DNA of 64,000 bases from the NCBI GenBank assembly GCA_050084515.1, contig CM114271.1, forward strand, positions 15,190,001 through 15,254,000. Direction: 5' to 3'. The DNA comes from Blasia pusilla (taxonomy: Eukaryota; Marchantiophyta; Marchantiopsida; Blasiales). Below the pieces are notes generated by a model. It made no database searches, was not told the origin of the DNA, and saw only the letters and a list, made by a program, of their open reading frames with translations. This document shows positions 11,726-25,478 of this stretch, piece after piece (within the stretch, counting starts at the first letter, position 1; each line of letters starts with the position of its first letter). The translations under genes were made by a program, and so were the position numbers.

Positions 11726-13314
11726 AAAGAATGAGAAACTAAGATAGCTTCATGGGAGAGCTCGCTTGTCACTCGCTCTTTTTGCAAGTTGGGGACCATG
11801 TTCCCCGTTCAACGGCTCATGGGAGTGCTCACTGGAGCAAGGGATGCTTTGATTGTTCTTTGCATTTGCCGATTTTTTGTGTGGAAGAGTGGCGCGTGGA
11901 AGCTCAACCCAATTTCTGAAAGGGATTGATTATGGGGGCGGGTTGCCCCATGCCGGTGTTCTTGGGAGCACCACGTAGCTTTCTGATTTTTATTTTTACA
12001 GGTTTTACATTTTTGTTGGGAGAAATCAGCGCAGAAGCGCAGCCAAATTTTGTGTAGGAGAAAGAGACATTGGGCTTTACAATAGTCCCAGTCAATTTTT
12101 ATTGGAATGTCCAATTCCATCTATTTTTTAATGTTGTTGTAGATCGTGAAGCTATGCACGTTGTGCAATAAACGGTGCATAATTTGGAGTTGCGAGTAAA
12201 AATTTATGGTCAATCTTTCAAAACTGCCATTGCTAGGCAATTTGTAGGGTTAAATTATTCAAACCCTAAACCAACCGCCACGCCGCCGCCGGCCGTCGTC
12301 GTCATAGTCACCATCACTAGTCAACAGTCAACCATTACCGTCAATGGTCTATCATCACCATCAACGGTGAATCGTCATCGCAAATGGTCCACCCTCCACT
12401 GGCCACCATCGGCCGTTGCCATTGCCCAGCGTTGCTCAGAGCCGCATTTGGCCATTGTCCACCCTTTGGTTGCCATTGCCGCCATTACAAAATGGAGGGT
12501 CTTCCACGACCACTGTTGATTCTCTGACTTGCGCCGCCACCACGTGCTTTAGTTTATCCGCCACCGTCATTGCAGTTTCGTCATCAACCAATGATGGTAG
12601 ATGACCTCCGGTTATGGTGTTTGAGTTTTGATTTCATGCTGCTATGTTGTGATTGGTAGCCTCTCAACGACAATCGAGTACTGTGTCGTGCCACACGTAG
12701 CCGCAACACGCCGTGCCGCTCGTGGCCGCACCGCACCGTCTCGATTGCGGAGCCGCACCATCATTGTGGAGCAAAGGTGGGTTTATTGTTGATTGAGGAG
12801 GGTATACCGCCGAGTGCCGCATCCCACCATCGAGGGCCGTGCCATTGTAGCCGTTTTGTACCGCCTGCAATGCCTGCAACGCCACACCGTTCTGTTGGAA
12901 CCGCAGTGTCCATCGAGGAGTCTTGATCAACGTCAGTATGGGAGGAGTATGACTTGCTGATTGGAGGAGTTGTCTCCATGACCGAGTTGGGGTCAAGATT
13001 TGCAATTGCTGAGGAGAAACATCGACATGTGTTCAGGTTACCCATTCTAGTCCTTTACCCTACACGCGTGAGGGATTATGGGATTTGGGTAGTTTATTTG
13101 GGGATATTGGGTTGTGTGGATGCTGAGAGCATCATTTATGTATGTGATTTAGGGGACATAGACATGTGTGGGATGTCCGGAGTTGAGGGTAAGTTATCAA
13201 TGAGATGATAGTCTGGTCGATTTGCCGTACCACGCCGCTTGTTGCCGCCTGTTACACGTCTCGGGGAGGGAGAGTGTAGATCGATTGCCGCATGTTTGGG
13301 ATGAGTGATTGAGG
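11726..13314. other. Unassigned stretch, possibly the 5' leader of element E
   Basis: It lies between the plus-strand LTR fragment and the plus-strand gag N-terminus, where an untranslated leader would be expected. 12,240-13,000 is rich in simple CCG/ACC-type codons giving low-complexity frames on both strands. No domain was recognised. Confidence 0.35.
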
Positions 13315-13974
13315 GATTACTTGCAAGGTTGAGAGCGATCGTGTGAGAGGGGCACCAGGGCCATCGCGGCGTCCTTTCAGGATTTTGAGAGACGAGGTAG
13401 TGGACCTGAGAGTAGCTTTGGAGGGTTTACCGGGAGAGATGCGAGGTTTCGAGGGTCTCCACATGAGAGACCACCTCAATCTCCTTCTGTGTTGTCTTCA
13501 GACGAGGGAGAGCATGTAGAGGAGTGTGTTAGTGATCCACCGTACACATTGAGTGGTCCTACTAGTTGGGCGTACGAGATGGACGACCGGGGTAGAGGAC
13601 CGCGTAGGTTTTCAGGTGCTATAGGCATCATAGAGCTACACAACTTCATTGCGGAGTTTAGGAGTTGGTGTGACTCAAAGGGGGCTAGGAACTCTAGAGA
13701 GTTCAACCCATTTACAGCATGGAATGGTATGTTCCAGCATTTAGAGGGGGCACCCATAGACGATTACTATGAGTTCTCCCACAGATATGCCCAGGAGATT
13801 GAGGCATGGCGACTCTACTATGACCCACACTATGTGTCATGGACGCAGCCGTTCCCAGATAAGGAGGAGGAGTCAGGAGAGGCTACTTCCTCTTCCATTA
13901 GTGATGTTTTAGGAGGGGTCACTTGCACGGGAGCAGTTGCATCGTCAAGCCACGGGAAAAGTTGCCGTGTTTGA
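13315..13974 (+). pseudogene. Gag N-terminal fragment, element E
   Basis: One open frame (clearest from 13,489) runs GAIGIIELHNFIAEFRSWCD, then FTAWNGMFQHLEG and EIEAWRLYYDPHYVSW, and ends in an acidic PDKEEESGEATSSS linker followed by DVLGGV. The same linker (EEELGEVTSSATNDILGGV) opens gag in copy C, which identifies this as the N-terminus of the same family's Gag. The final ~45 nt (about 13,918-13,960) overlap in homology with the first gag bases of copy A. E and A may therefore be two halves of one gag split by an inversion. Beyond 13,960 the sequence changes completely. Confidence 0.7.
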
Positions 13975-14420
13975 GGCAGATTAGAAGCTCCATGCGGAAA
14001 TCCATGAAGAACCTAAAGAGGCCCAAGAACTAATCGACGAAATGATTCAAAATTTTGATACTCAGCTCACCGAAGAGCTGGAGTATATTGATCAGCATTG
14101 GCAAGGATAGTACAAAGCTCACACAGCCACATTGCTAGAGGTGGAAGAGCCATCATGTTTGCAAATCCAACCGATTGTAGCGATAGAAGTATGTGTACAG
14201 AATGAGGTGTTGGGTTCTTTAAGGGTGGTGCTAGCGTGGAGAGAACGGATGAAGAATACTATACCCAACATTGTCAACAGACCATCGACCATTTATGGCC
14301 AACCACCTCCTGGGATTGAGGTTGTAGAATTAGCAGATGACAAGAGCCCTTAGGTAGGCCGAAGATATACAAGAGAGTAGAGTGTTCACCGAGACGTCTC
14401 ACATTTTAGTGAGGGGGTAT
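13975..14420 (+). pseudogene. Unrecognised broken coding stretch, probably retroelement
   Basis: Frames with few stops encode an acidic, helical-looking stretch (KEAQELIDEM, LTEELEYIDQHW), then PPPGIEVVELADDK and HRDVSHFSEGV. A pol end followed by an LTR beginning near TGTAGTGCCTGC (14,417) would fit, but no domain is recognised. Confidence 0.3.
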
Positions 14421-16756
14421 GTAGTGCCTGCATTCTTGGAATTTTGGTAGAAAGGTTTTTTTGGTATAGAATTGTAGTAAAGTCCTCATCTATTGAAGAG
14501 TGAAGGCTCAAGACTGGAAATAAAGAGGTATACCCCAACTTATCTTCAAGAATTTGCACTAAATCAACTTTTGAACATTCTCTCTATAATATCCCATGAT
14601 ACTCATTGAACTTATCTGTATTCATGATTGGGTAAAGGAGCACGGAATGGCTTATTGAAAATCCTCTTATTCTTCCATTTCGGCTTCCTTATAGTGTATT
14701 CTCAACAACTTTGCGGTTACGCCTTGAACTTCTTCATCCTTCTCTATTAGATGTGTTGAATTATGTATACAGGAGACTGTCTATTCCATTGATGCAAAGG
14801 GTATGAATATTCCTCGATCTATACTTGATGGAGAACAAAAAAATATACATAATGTGATTAGAGAGGAGGCAACATTGGTGGCTTGAATTTTAGGGTATAT
14901 TGTTGAGCAAGGGCAAGTACGTGTTCCATCTTCTAACTACATGTTCCACCTTCTACTAAGTACGCTATCTTTTGTCTAAGAGTTGATCTTGTTATGTCTT
15001 GAGGTTGCTTTTGTTTATTGGATGATAGGGTGGTTTTTGATCCAACACATTTTGACTTGGTGTGTGGAGGCTTTGCAATAGATTATTTGGTCACTTATTG
15101 TCTTTTGATACTTTCCTAAACATATGTCTTTGAAACTCCTTTAAGAAGTATCACCTTGCGCATCCTCGTTGTCCTTCTCTCTTTTTAGTTACTACTTATA
15201 TTCGACAATACATCTCAATAGCTTTATAACGTGCACAAGCTTTGATATTGATACATCAAGCCAAAGTGGCTGGGGGTCTCTCACTTTATCGCCCATTCAT
15301 GTTTGATCAACCATTAGTGCTTTTGTTAAATTTGTTTCAAGCTATTAATTGTGTAGCTCATAGATTTGGTTTTAATGTTGGCTTGATTTTAGCATTTCTT
15401 GACTTCTTTCCTTCTTGGGATGTTTTTACCTTTTTCCTTTTTTTTTTAGGCTTATTTTTAGTGGATTTTATTTTTTTCATCTTTCTTAAAAAAATCCATG
15501 TATTGTTTGTTACGTTTAAGTTTTTTTAGTGGATGCCTCGTTTTGTAGAATTCTTCTTACAATCTTTTTAATATTTTTTCCATATTTTGCATGTCTTATT
15601 TGAGTTCTTTAGTAGGTGCTTCATTTTGTGGAAATCTTCTTGCTTCTTCTATGTTTCCATGCATAAGTTCTTTATTGGATGGAAAGCTTTTCTCCAAACC
15701 ATACTTTTTTTCTTTGAAAAAAGTGGTATGTATTATCTCTTGATGGCTTGAGATGCCATGTTTGGGTTTGTGGTATACTTTTTTCTATATAAATTTCAAT
15801 TTACTCTATCTCCTTGAAAAAACATGAGGACAAAGAGAGCCCAATAGTCATCCAACTTAGGGATCAAACCTTATTTGTGATTGGGCACATACAACGGTAC
15901 CTAATAATATACAAGGAAGGAAGGGTTGCGAAGAGGATCCATGGCCCTTTCGTACTCTAGTTTTGAAAGACCACAATTGGAGCCATCCATAAGGCTCCAT
16001 TTTACCCTTCCCCAAACGTTTGAAGGCTCCAAAATCTCAAGAGCTTTTGCCAAACATTTTTCCTTGAGGCTATCAATAAACATATTTCCATTTTGGATCT
16101 CTTTCTCTAAACTTTGTAGTTTTTCATATTATCCGTTTCTAACTCACATATGCACAATGTAACTTAGATAAATGTGGTATGCTCAATCCTTTTATTGCTT
16201 ATCTTCATGTAATTTGAAGAGATTTTTCCATTTGAATATTTTCTTGCCATATACTTTCAAACCTCTAAAGTTCCTTTTAGAAAAGGAAATGTAACCATTT
16301 TAAGGTGGATTTACTTATTGCATATGGCCGGCCTTGTCATAGATTTTGATGAGGCCAAAAACCAGAAAAGTCATACATGATTGATAAGAAGTAAAAGGGT
16401 TTCAAGAACTTTGATAACATGGAAATCTTATTATACATGGTAACGTTGGGCCACAAAAAAAACCTCCTAATTTTTCATTTCACTCATCCACAATCATAAT
16501 GATGGAAAATATCAGAATTTTACATAGTGTTTGTAGGAATCATGAGTCATAAACATCTTGATTCTAATTTAAATAGATAATTACGTACAACATCCAATAA
16601 AAATTTATATGTGCTTAATTAATAACTAAAAATTACTGTAATTTCTTGTTAAAAAAATTGGCCAATAACCTCCAACCATTAGGGTTTGATAGGCGAGACA
16701 AATAATTGAATGGAGTATGATCATAATGACTTTGAAACTAGAAAATATAGATAATA
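14421..16756. other. AT-rich region without a recognised gene
   Basis: Only short frames occur. The part at 15,250-15,460 is a diverged direct repeat of 34,200-34,370 (shared 'gctgggggt', 'tttgtttcaagcta', then T-rich sequence). Otherwise nothing was identified. Confidence 0.6.
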
Positions 16757-18262
16757 ATTTTCTTTAAGAGGGCATTTTCGAAAACATTAGTAACTTGGAA
16801 AGGGATGTTTGGAACTAGAGTTACTCAACATGACCCCTTATGCCATACTCCAAACCATGAGGAACCATTGGGCATGCAAGATTCTTGCTCATCTTGAATC
16901 ATCTTGAAAAATTGAGTTAGAATGCATGAATCATTGAAGCATGCATTAATTATTATCCTATAAATCTCCTACAAAAAATTGAAGTAGGTATTAATATGTA
17001 ATATTTGGATTGGTTAGATGGATATTTTCATAGAAAATGATAAAGAAAAGAAACTACATTGACTCTTTTGAATAGATTTTTTTCTACCTTGCCATTTTGC
17101 AAAAATTTGCCCAAGGGTTATGAAAAACAAATTCCTCAAACTAGTAGAGACTCTACATGAACATGAATAAAGATATGTATATAAAATTAAGGGAGGAAAC
17201 CTAATTCATTTTTAGCACAATCCATGATTGAAATGATCTTTCTAAATAAATAACAAAATCACGAGTAGTTACATAACAAGCAAGGAATAACTTTTACATG
17301 CACATTTATCAACTCCGTTATGCTTGTAATTGATCTTTACAAGATGGAATGTAATGAACTCAAACTCCATGTCCACATGCATTTTCATACGTGAAAACTT
17401 TATTCCTCCATATTTTTCAAAGAAATTCAAAGAGATCCAAGAAAATGGAAGTAATTTTGAATTATAAATTGAGGAAGAGGGGTTATTATATGAGGAAAGT
17501 ATCTTCTAAGAAAAAATATTATTTTTTCAAAGAGGAAATATGAGTTGTCACCTTACCTCTTATGGAAAGGAATAAGATGAGTCATTGTATTGAATGTACA
17601 TGTTCATACGCAACAACGTGTGTAAATTCATGAGATCGAAACTTCGGATTACTTTAATAGAAATTACCAAACCCTATGTATAAACAACATATTTAATGAT
17701 TTCATTTATAATTAAATTGAAATAAGATAGATTAATTAATAAAGGCATAAATACTATTATTAAAAAATTAATTAATAATGAGATGATAAGATGCCTTTTG
17801 TCTTTTTCTAGAGTTCAAATAATTTTTAGATATAATCATGATTAATTTATTTTTAAAAATGAATTTTTTTGTAAAATTGGAGAAAGATTAAATAAAATTT
17901 TTTACCATCCATCAATTATCAATAAGAAGCTAGTGCATTATACATGCATCTTTACATGTCTATAATAGTGAAAGATGGTTTCTTACAAGGGAATTCATTT
18001 TGTTTAAAATAAAACATGGAAATTTTAATTGAGTATGAAACACTTCAAAAGTCAACATGGTTGGGGTCAGAATCATGATAGAAATATATATTTTTAAAAT
18101 AAGGGGACAATAAAGATTAACTATGCATGTATTCCCAACATTACATCTAGACCCAAGCTAATGTACATAAAATAATTATCAACAAAACTAATTTTGGAAG
18201 GATCTTCAAGATTAATTTATTCTAATATTGGAAAGATGATTTTTCCAATGCATACTAGGAGA
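16757..18262 (+). repeat. Dispersed 1.5-kb repeat, left copy of an inverted pair
   Basis: It is similar over its whole length to the reverse complement of 45,175-46,580. Easily checked blocks are 'aaggggtcatgt' near one end and 'acattagcttgggtcta' near the other. It is AT-rich with no coding frame. It is probably a non-autonomous transposon or an LTR of an unknown family. Confidence 0.8.
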
Positions 18263-21200
18263 ATTCCTCCTTAATATTATACTTCTTTATCTTTTCTGAG
18301 ACAATAATTTTGTCTTATTCTTAGTAATCCTTTTTAGTCCATATGTTTACATGACTATTTATTAGCTTGTTATCATTTGTAATAAAGCCCTATAAGTTAT
18401 AAGGTTTGTAAAAGACTTATCACAATGTAACCTTGTAACAAAAAAGATACACCAAGACATGAACAACTTTGGTACGTGTACGAGGAGGGGAATAATGAAA
18501 AATTGAGATGAAATTCTTACCCACAAATCATTGGAAGAAAATTGATTTAAACTTACTTGGCTTCTCACTAAAGTGAAGAGTGGTACAAGCGATGCTTGTC
18601 AACCATCCATTCATCCCTATTTGTCCATTTTGTGCCCGACCAACTTTGTATTGGGCTCCTTTATCCCTTTTTTGAATCTGAACTTAACTTTTTTTAAACT
18701 GAGAATATGAAGATGTGACAAAGGGGAGAAGAAAAAAATGGACTTTATAGACTTTTTTTGAATATATGAAGAAAGTTCTATATTTAATTTTCTTATATAT
18801 CCCAAAATTTTTAATAATATATTTCTATACCTCATCCAATTCCCAATTTCACTCTCTAACCTGAGTTCACAATTTTACAGAGTGAAATTACAGTAATATC
18901 ACAATAATGCAAAAAAATAAAATTTAAATGGGTCTTCATAGTCTAAGTGATTGTAGCTATCATTTCTGGTTTCTAAGAATCTCATAATTTCCAAACTATG
19001 TTTAGCCATTCCCAACTCTATGAATGAACCATGGTATTTTTTTCACCTATTTCAAATGGGATTAGTGAGTTTGTATTTTAAAATATTGAAATTATGAGAA
19101 AAAAAAAGTGAAAAAATCACTGAAATATGCTACAACTATTGAAGATACAAAGTGGCCTAGTCATTCTGTGCGCTCACAAAAGAGTTCTGATGGAACCTGA
19201 AAATAGAGATAACTTGACATACGAGAATGCGCTATCGCTATGGCTTTCGATTATTTGACTAATCGAGAAACTAGGATTTTCTACCGAATATATTTATTTC
19301 TATTAATAGAAAACTTTATTCACTTCTAAACCGTGGACTCCCACCATGCATCAGCATGCCTTGCATTCTAATACAATATAGGGTTAGATAATCCTAGTAA
19401 AGTTATTCCACAAACCACTTACGTCATATTATTATGACTCCTTTGACGTCTAAGTCAGAACCATCAATCTAGGCTTTTCCTCATATAAGGGAGCCGATCA
19501 TATTGATGTTGCACAATGAGAAGTAGAGGTTGAGAATCCAACATAAACTTTGCTCTTTTTGCCCTCATAATTATTTTTATCTACTAATACACTCAACGTA
19601 CAGACTATCCATGTCTATACATCCTTCTTAACAATTGGAATGCAAATTTGTTACTTTTCTAGATCAACTGTTGGTTTTAGAAACTTATAGCAAAATAATC
19701 CAAATCATTGAATGCATGACTCTTTATCTACAATCAAGCTTATATTGATCATGTATGATGTGTCAATCACTTCTTATATGGGGCCTAGCTTTTTAAAGTT
19801 GGGGTGTTAGTCTTTATAATCCCTTTTGAAATTACCATAACAAAATTCAACATATGGTTTAAGATTATGAATCCACTATTGATAGTAGTTTATGAACTTG
19901 GCATAACTTAATGAGTAGATTGATTCCATGAAATGCCTTTCCTTATGGGGTCCCGGAAATACATGTTACAATATCTTATCAAAGATCTAGATGGGACACT
20001 TAAGAACAAATAGTCATAAAAAACATATGGTCATCTCAAGTAAGAGTAGCTCACGGGGATATATTCTAAGCCTTGTAATACAAAATTTTACTTCATCAAG
20101 TTGGAGTAACACTATACTTAATCCCTAAAATATGTCAAAAATCATGTATGATGGTTTGATTATTAATTTTGGTCAGTTGATCTTTAAGTAATCAATCATA
20201 AATTTTGTATCTTTAAGGAAAATTGGGATGGTTTCCCACCATGCCAAACCTAGTCCTCAATCTCATAATAATATTCACTCCAATCATACTTTTAAAAACT
20301 TAAAAATTGCAAATTGGGTAAAATTGGTTGGACGGATCTTGAGTAGATATTGGAAATTCTTGTCCAAGGAATAGCTTGTAGTTTGGCTCATATTCAACCA
20401 AGAGATTAATTAATTATTTTGGAAGTTCTACACTCTACACTATCTCGTCTTTATTAGAGGATATACAAGATATTTTCTTTAGAGTGTCTATGTCTAGTTT
20501 TTCTTATATCAGAGGGAAAGTGAAATACTCAATTGAGGAATTTTAAGATACCTTGAGCTTGCTGATTTGTCTAAAAATTGAACAAATTGTGATAATTTGA
20601 AAAACTATAAGCTCCATCTCCAATTTTAAATTCTCCAAGTAAAAATGAAGTCCAATCCTTTAAATTTTCACTTTTATCCACTCAAAGCCCCATAATAATA
20701 GACCTTATTGGTACACCTCAACACAAATGATTTGAAATCAACAAAAGTTATTTTGTTCTCTTTGATGGCCTTAGATAATATTGGATAAATTATACAAACT
20801 TCCCAAGAAATTCTTTCATAAGATCTAAGGACTAAATTAAATAATGATTTGTTGCAAACAGAACATGAAAATAGATCTTGAATTTTTGGATACAATGTAA
20901 AAAAGAGAATCATTGTTAATGACACAAGATCAAGGCCAGGTATTTGAGAATCCCTAGGATGATACTAACATGCAAAGTATCCAATGGTACCGGGAGAAAT
21001 CTTATTTGATGAATCTCCATTTAGTATTTACTATCCGCAATTGACTAGTTAGTAGACAACTATTACCCCTTTTCTTCATATAAAGAAAGAAATATATTAC
21101 TTTTGATAAGTAAAAATACAACTATCCATCACAATCATATTATTTCTTATTTATAATTTCCAAAAATGTTCATTTAAAAAAATCTAAGTTATTCAAAAGT

Positions 21201-21306
21201 TATATATATATTTTTAAATATAAAAAATCAAATGCCATGTCACGGAAGAAACTATCTTATGAAGACATGGTTCCAAGGATCATGGCATCACTCTATACAT
21301 GGAGAA

Positions 21307-21308
<2 letters not shown>
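18263..21308. other. AT-rich region without a recognised gene
   Basis: Only short scattered frames and no protein motif. Nothing supportable beyond general AT-rich repeat-like sequence. Confidence 0.6.

Positions 21309-21350
<42 letters not shown>
21309..21350. repeat. (TC)n microsatellite
   Basis: About 21 uninterrupted TC units. Confidence 0.97.
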
Positions 21351-21352
<2 letters not shown>

Positions 21353-22121
21353 CATAATATGAAGACTTCCTAGAATTTTCATCCTCCATATGCTCTTATG
21401 CTTGGGTGAGTTCCCAATATAGTGTTGTAATTAATAATTTTTCCTAAGAACCTACTTGAAGTGAAATGAAAATATCCACTAGCAACCAAATTAAAACTAG
21501 AGGCGAAACCAAAGTTGACTAAACAGAGGTTTCTCTTAAAACCCAACAAGCCGGTGAAATTTAATTTTCTTTATTATTTCTCTTTAATTCAATTCCCTCT
21601 CTCAAAATGACATGTGTTGACACCATAGGAGCCCTTAGAGGATAGATATTGACACCTGATCAAGGTTTCCTCAAACCAAGGCTCGGATAGTTTCTTTTAG
21701 TCCGTTCATTTTTTACCAAATATATTTATGCCTATTCGGTTTTTAAAAATGTGATCCAGTCCTGTTCCATTAGGGATTCGTCGTGACCCATTTTCTTCCG
21801 ATGGGCAAAATGTTTGTCCAATGGATAATAGGTCTCCATGTTAGTTTTCCTTATGTTTATTCACAAAATTAACCTAAAATCTTAATAAAACCTTTACCAA
21901 CTCCTGTTCCAACCCCTCCTAATCCCTTCTACCCTCTAAAACTTTCCGATTACTTTTATTCTCAATCTTCAAAACTAATGGTAGATATTATGAGGGTTGG
22001 ATGATTTCCGATACTCTATTTTCCCGGCCGGTGATCCTTCCGTCAAAATAGCTTTTTGATCGATAAAATAGGTTTAGGAACTGACACCTTTGACCAAGAA
22101 TGCCGGTTCCGTCCGAGCTTG

Positions 22122-22189
22122 CCTCAAACCTCGTCCTCTTTCACCTACATAAATTCCTCAAACCTTGTCCTCTTTCACCTACATAAATT
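22122..22189. repeat. Tandem duplication, 34 bp x 2
   Basis: The units at 22,122-22,155 and 22,156-22,189 (CCTCAAACC..GTCCTCTTTC..) differ at one base. Similar 'CTCAAAC..CATCCTCTTTTA' strings occur near 23,450 and 31,770, next to 'ATATAGAT'. Confidence 0.9.
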
Positions 22190-23280
22190 TCTTCCATTTT
22201 CTATCTTGGATTAAATAAGACCTAAAATTGATTGGAAATTCCACCCTCGTCTCCAATAAAAGACAAAAGTAAATAGAAGTCAATTATCATGATCATATAG
22301 AGGGACGTAAAAGTCTCATAAAGACCCGGATATGGTGGTTGTCCCCACGAGAGAGTATACATACATACAAGAAGAAAGCTCATCTCTACGTTTTCATTTT
22401 AAAACTAAAATAAAATTAAAAAAAGTAAACAAATACAGCGGACAAAATCCAAATTCTAGTCGGTAGTCAAAATGAATCTCTCCGAATAATAATAATATTT
22501 TTTTGGCAAATACGGCCATTTCTGTAGCTCGGAGTCGTGAGAAATATAGTCTTTAGAGAAAAAAGAAATATAAACGGGAAAAATCCACGGCCCGGGAATA
22601 TCGGCATATGACCGCCGTAAAGAAGGAAAAAGCGGACGGACGTTGAACTTCTGTCCCTCGCGAGACGGAGTCTTTCCATTTTCTCCGTTGACGAGGGACA
22701 CTGAAAGGACAACCGCTTTGAAACGCAACGAGAGCCCCGTCTGAACCGGTCATTGCCCTTTAACCCAGAATCTAGGGAATATTCAGCTCTTTCGACGAGT
22801 CTCCGGCCTCCACTTTTGGACACGTGGCGAGCTCCCAGATTCCATGCCGCAAACTTTAGACCCGGGTTACGGAAGTTAACCAGGGGCTGAAACTCGTACT
22901 ATTATTGTCTCCACAGGCAGCCGACATGAACCGAGCTCGGAGCGGAGATAGTTAGTACCCATAGTTAGCACCCATGGGAATAGTGAAAAGACCTGTGTGG
23001 GGCCCCCTTCCCTCTAGAGCATCGAAAAGGGTTCGCACTATATGAAAGTTGTGTAAATGGAAAATAGGAAAGGAGAAGGGGACAAGGAACCACTTAAAAA
23101 TAGCATGGAACAGGAGCCGGTATTTCATAGTCGGGAACGGTAAAACCAGGTTTCCCGCCGGTTTTCAGATACCCCATTCAAAATAAACCCCCCTTCCATG
23201 CCATAGACAAAATGGACATTTTTTATTTTCATTGGCTACGATCACTAGTAATCGCGGATCATTGAGCGTGGAAGCTCACA

Positions 23281-23434
23281 TAGAATTAGACAAGTATGCA
23301 CATGTGAAAGATTAGTTACACCTATTTAGATTTCGGTGCTTACATTACGATTGTCAGTAGAATTAGACAAGTATGCACATGTGAAAGATGAGTTATACCT
23401 ATTGAGATTCCCGTGCTTATATTACACATGTCAA
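23281..23434. repeat. Tandem duplication, 77 bp x 2
   Basis: TAGAATTAGACAAGTATGCA begins at 23,281 and again at 23,358, and similarity continues to the CGTGCTTA..TTACA ends of both units. Confidence 0.9.
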
Positions 23435-24899
23435 TGTTGGAGGAAGTGATCTTCAAACTCCATCCTCTTTTAATCATATAGATGACAACTAGATTCATGA
23501 GGACCTGAATAAATACGAGAAGGATGATGTGTTGGATAATATGCCTCTACATGTCACAAAGAAGATAAATAAATAAATATATACATATATTCTTATGTGT
23601 GGGGTGATAGATTTTTTATTCATGTAGTTTATGTATTTTTATGAATCCCAAATGGATTCTAAATTCCTTTGTTGCCGTCATGTATCCCACCATGCCTCTA
23701 TAATCATGCCAAGTGTATTTTGTTAAAATTTGGACCATCCGGAGTTGTTACCTCACTTCTCTTGGAAATTTTACTACCCTCTTTCACTAGGGGGCCAAAA
23801 TAGTGTGAACTATTAAATGATTGATTGCGAGATTTAAATAAGTGTGCAGATTTCTTAGAATTATAGAAGGTTTCAACACGAGAGGAACAATACATATTTT
23901 TTCTTGGAAATATTTAGGTTGCTTTAATAGTAAAAATATCAAAAATCTTATTCTAGCGTAAATAGCATCACACATCGAGACCATTATAGATTTTTTTTTC
24001 CAAAGGCAAAATTAATTTTCTTAATTCCTAAATACCCATGCCATTTTACTCAAATTTTACAATTTCCAAAACAAGGCCCAAAATCAACCTTTCCTCTCAT
24101 CATTAATAATCTCTAGCACTAATTTTGGGCCTCATTTCTTCCTATTTAACAAAGTACTCTTGTGGGAGTTGAACCCATGTGATTTCCATCCAACAAAGCA
24201 AAAATATGAAGAGGTGATAAAATCCAAATCAAAAGACAAGTTTTTGAGGTCTACAAATGGAATTATGATCATGGAAAAAACATGCCAAGAAGGAAAAATT
24301 TTAGTTTGGGACAAGGAGATTTCAGTCAGAGCTCAATGGTAAAAGATTTCAGGTGAAGTTGTGAAGGTAACGAAACTTTGGAGGCATTTTTTAGGGCTTT
24401 CCTAATCGATTGAACATTCTAGATGGTGAGCGATTAGAGCGACCCCATAGGCTAGTTTTGACCATTTTTGGAGCTCATCGAGAGCTTTTCAATCATTCAA
24501 AATTATTTGCTTTTGATATTTGAGATCCTATGATATCCATTTTACTCTAAGAAAGTGCAATTAGTGAAGGAAAGTTGTGCAGTTTGCTCTCTACATGCCA
24601 ATTTTGACTCTTTCTTTGATATAATTGGTTAATTTTGGCAAATATTAGGTCAATTTCTGCTTCAATTGGAGGAGTGTACAACTTGAAATTATAATTAATG
24701 AATAATTTTGTTCTTAATGGAATATTCCTCAACAAAAATTACAAGTGAGAAGCTAGATAAGTAGAATTATAATATACAGAAAAATTTGCATGGGTAAAAA
24801 ATTATAGGAACTTATTACATGCGATGAGGCCAAGCCAAAAGGTGATTTAATAAACGTCAATATTCACATCTAAAATAAACACATAAAAGAAGTAATTCA

Positions 24900-25373
24900 C
24901 TATATCTCAATAATCATAAGTTCACTGATGACGAGTTGCACTTGGAACATAAATAAAGTTTGTGTCCGTAGACATGTCTATTTCCGCGGAGTTATGTCCA
25001 TCCCTAAGACGGTATGTTCGTGCCTTGGGTATCCGCGGCCCACATCTGAGCCCCCCGCCCCATGTAGAAAACCGCTAAAGAAGCATAATTGGTGGGAAAC
25101 TGCTCTCACACTCACACACCACCATGAAGAACAAAATTTTACAATGAGAGAAATGAGTGGAGGCTGGTCCCCTTCTCAATGAAATAGGGTATGTACAAGC
25201 AACCCTAATCCTAATCTTAACCATAGTCTCGAGTTAGACTAGCTATGATTAACTAACCATAGTTAAGATAATCGCGCTTAAGTGACTAACCAAGATTAAA
25301 CTTCCCTACTTCATGTGAGTACCAAATATAGCAGTTCAAGTGTCTGATGAGCTTGACTATAACTCAGTCTTCA
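24900..25373 (-). repeat. Probable Ty1/copia 3' LTR
   Basis: It follows the stop of the copia pol tail, after a purine tract (TTGAGGGGGAG) typical of a polypurine tract. The LTR would start near TGAAGACTGAG. The far end is not defined by any second copy in this window. Confidence 0.45.
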
Positions 25374-25478
25374 ATACTCCCCCTCAAGCTCATATCGATA
25401 TCTCTAACGCCTAAATAATTTCTTAACATCTCAAACTTATCTCTAGAAAATGCCTTTGTTAAGATATCAACAATTACT
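25364..25478 (-). pseudogene. Ty1/copia RNase H/pol C-terminus fused to Ty3 integrase
   Basis: The minus-strand frame reads DILTKAFSRDKFEMLRNYLG, then VRDIDMSLRGSIED and a stop, the usual end of plant copia polyproteins. On its upstream side the same frame continues without stop or shift into the integrase tail of element D (TLDVTAG..ILRV at about 25,480-25,525). The Ty3-to-Ty1 change happens within a few bases near 25,478. Confidence 0.8.

Noticed and set aside
22456-22823. Minus-strand frames of up to 118 residues
   Set aside because: Three overlapping frames in a GC island, no domain, ending in homopolymer-like sequence.
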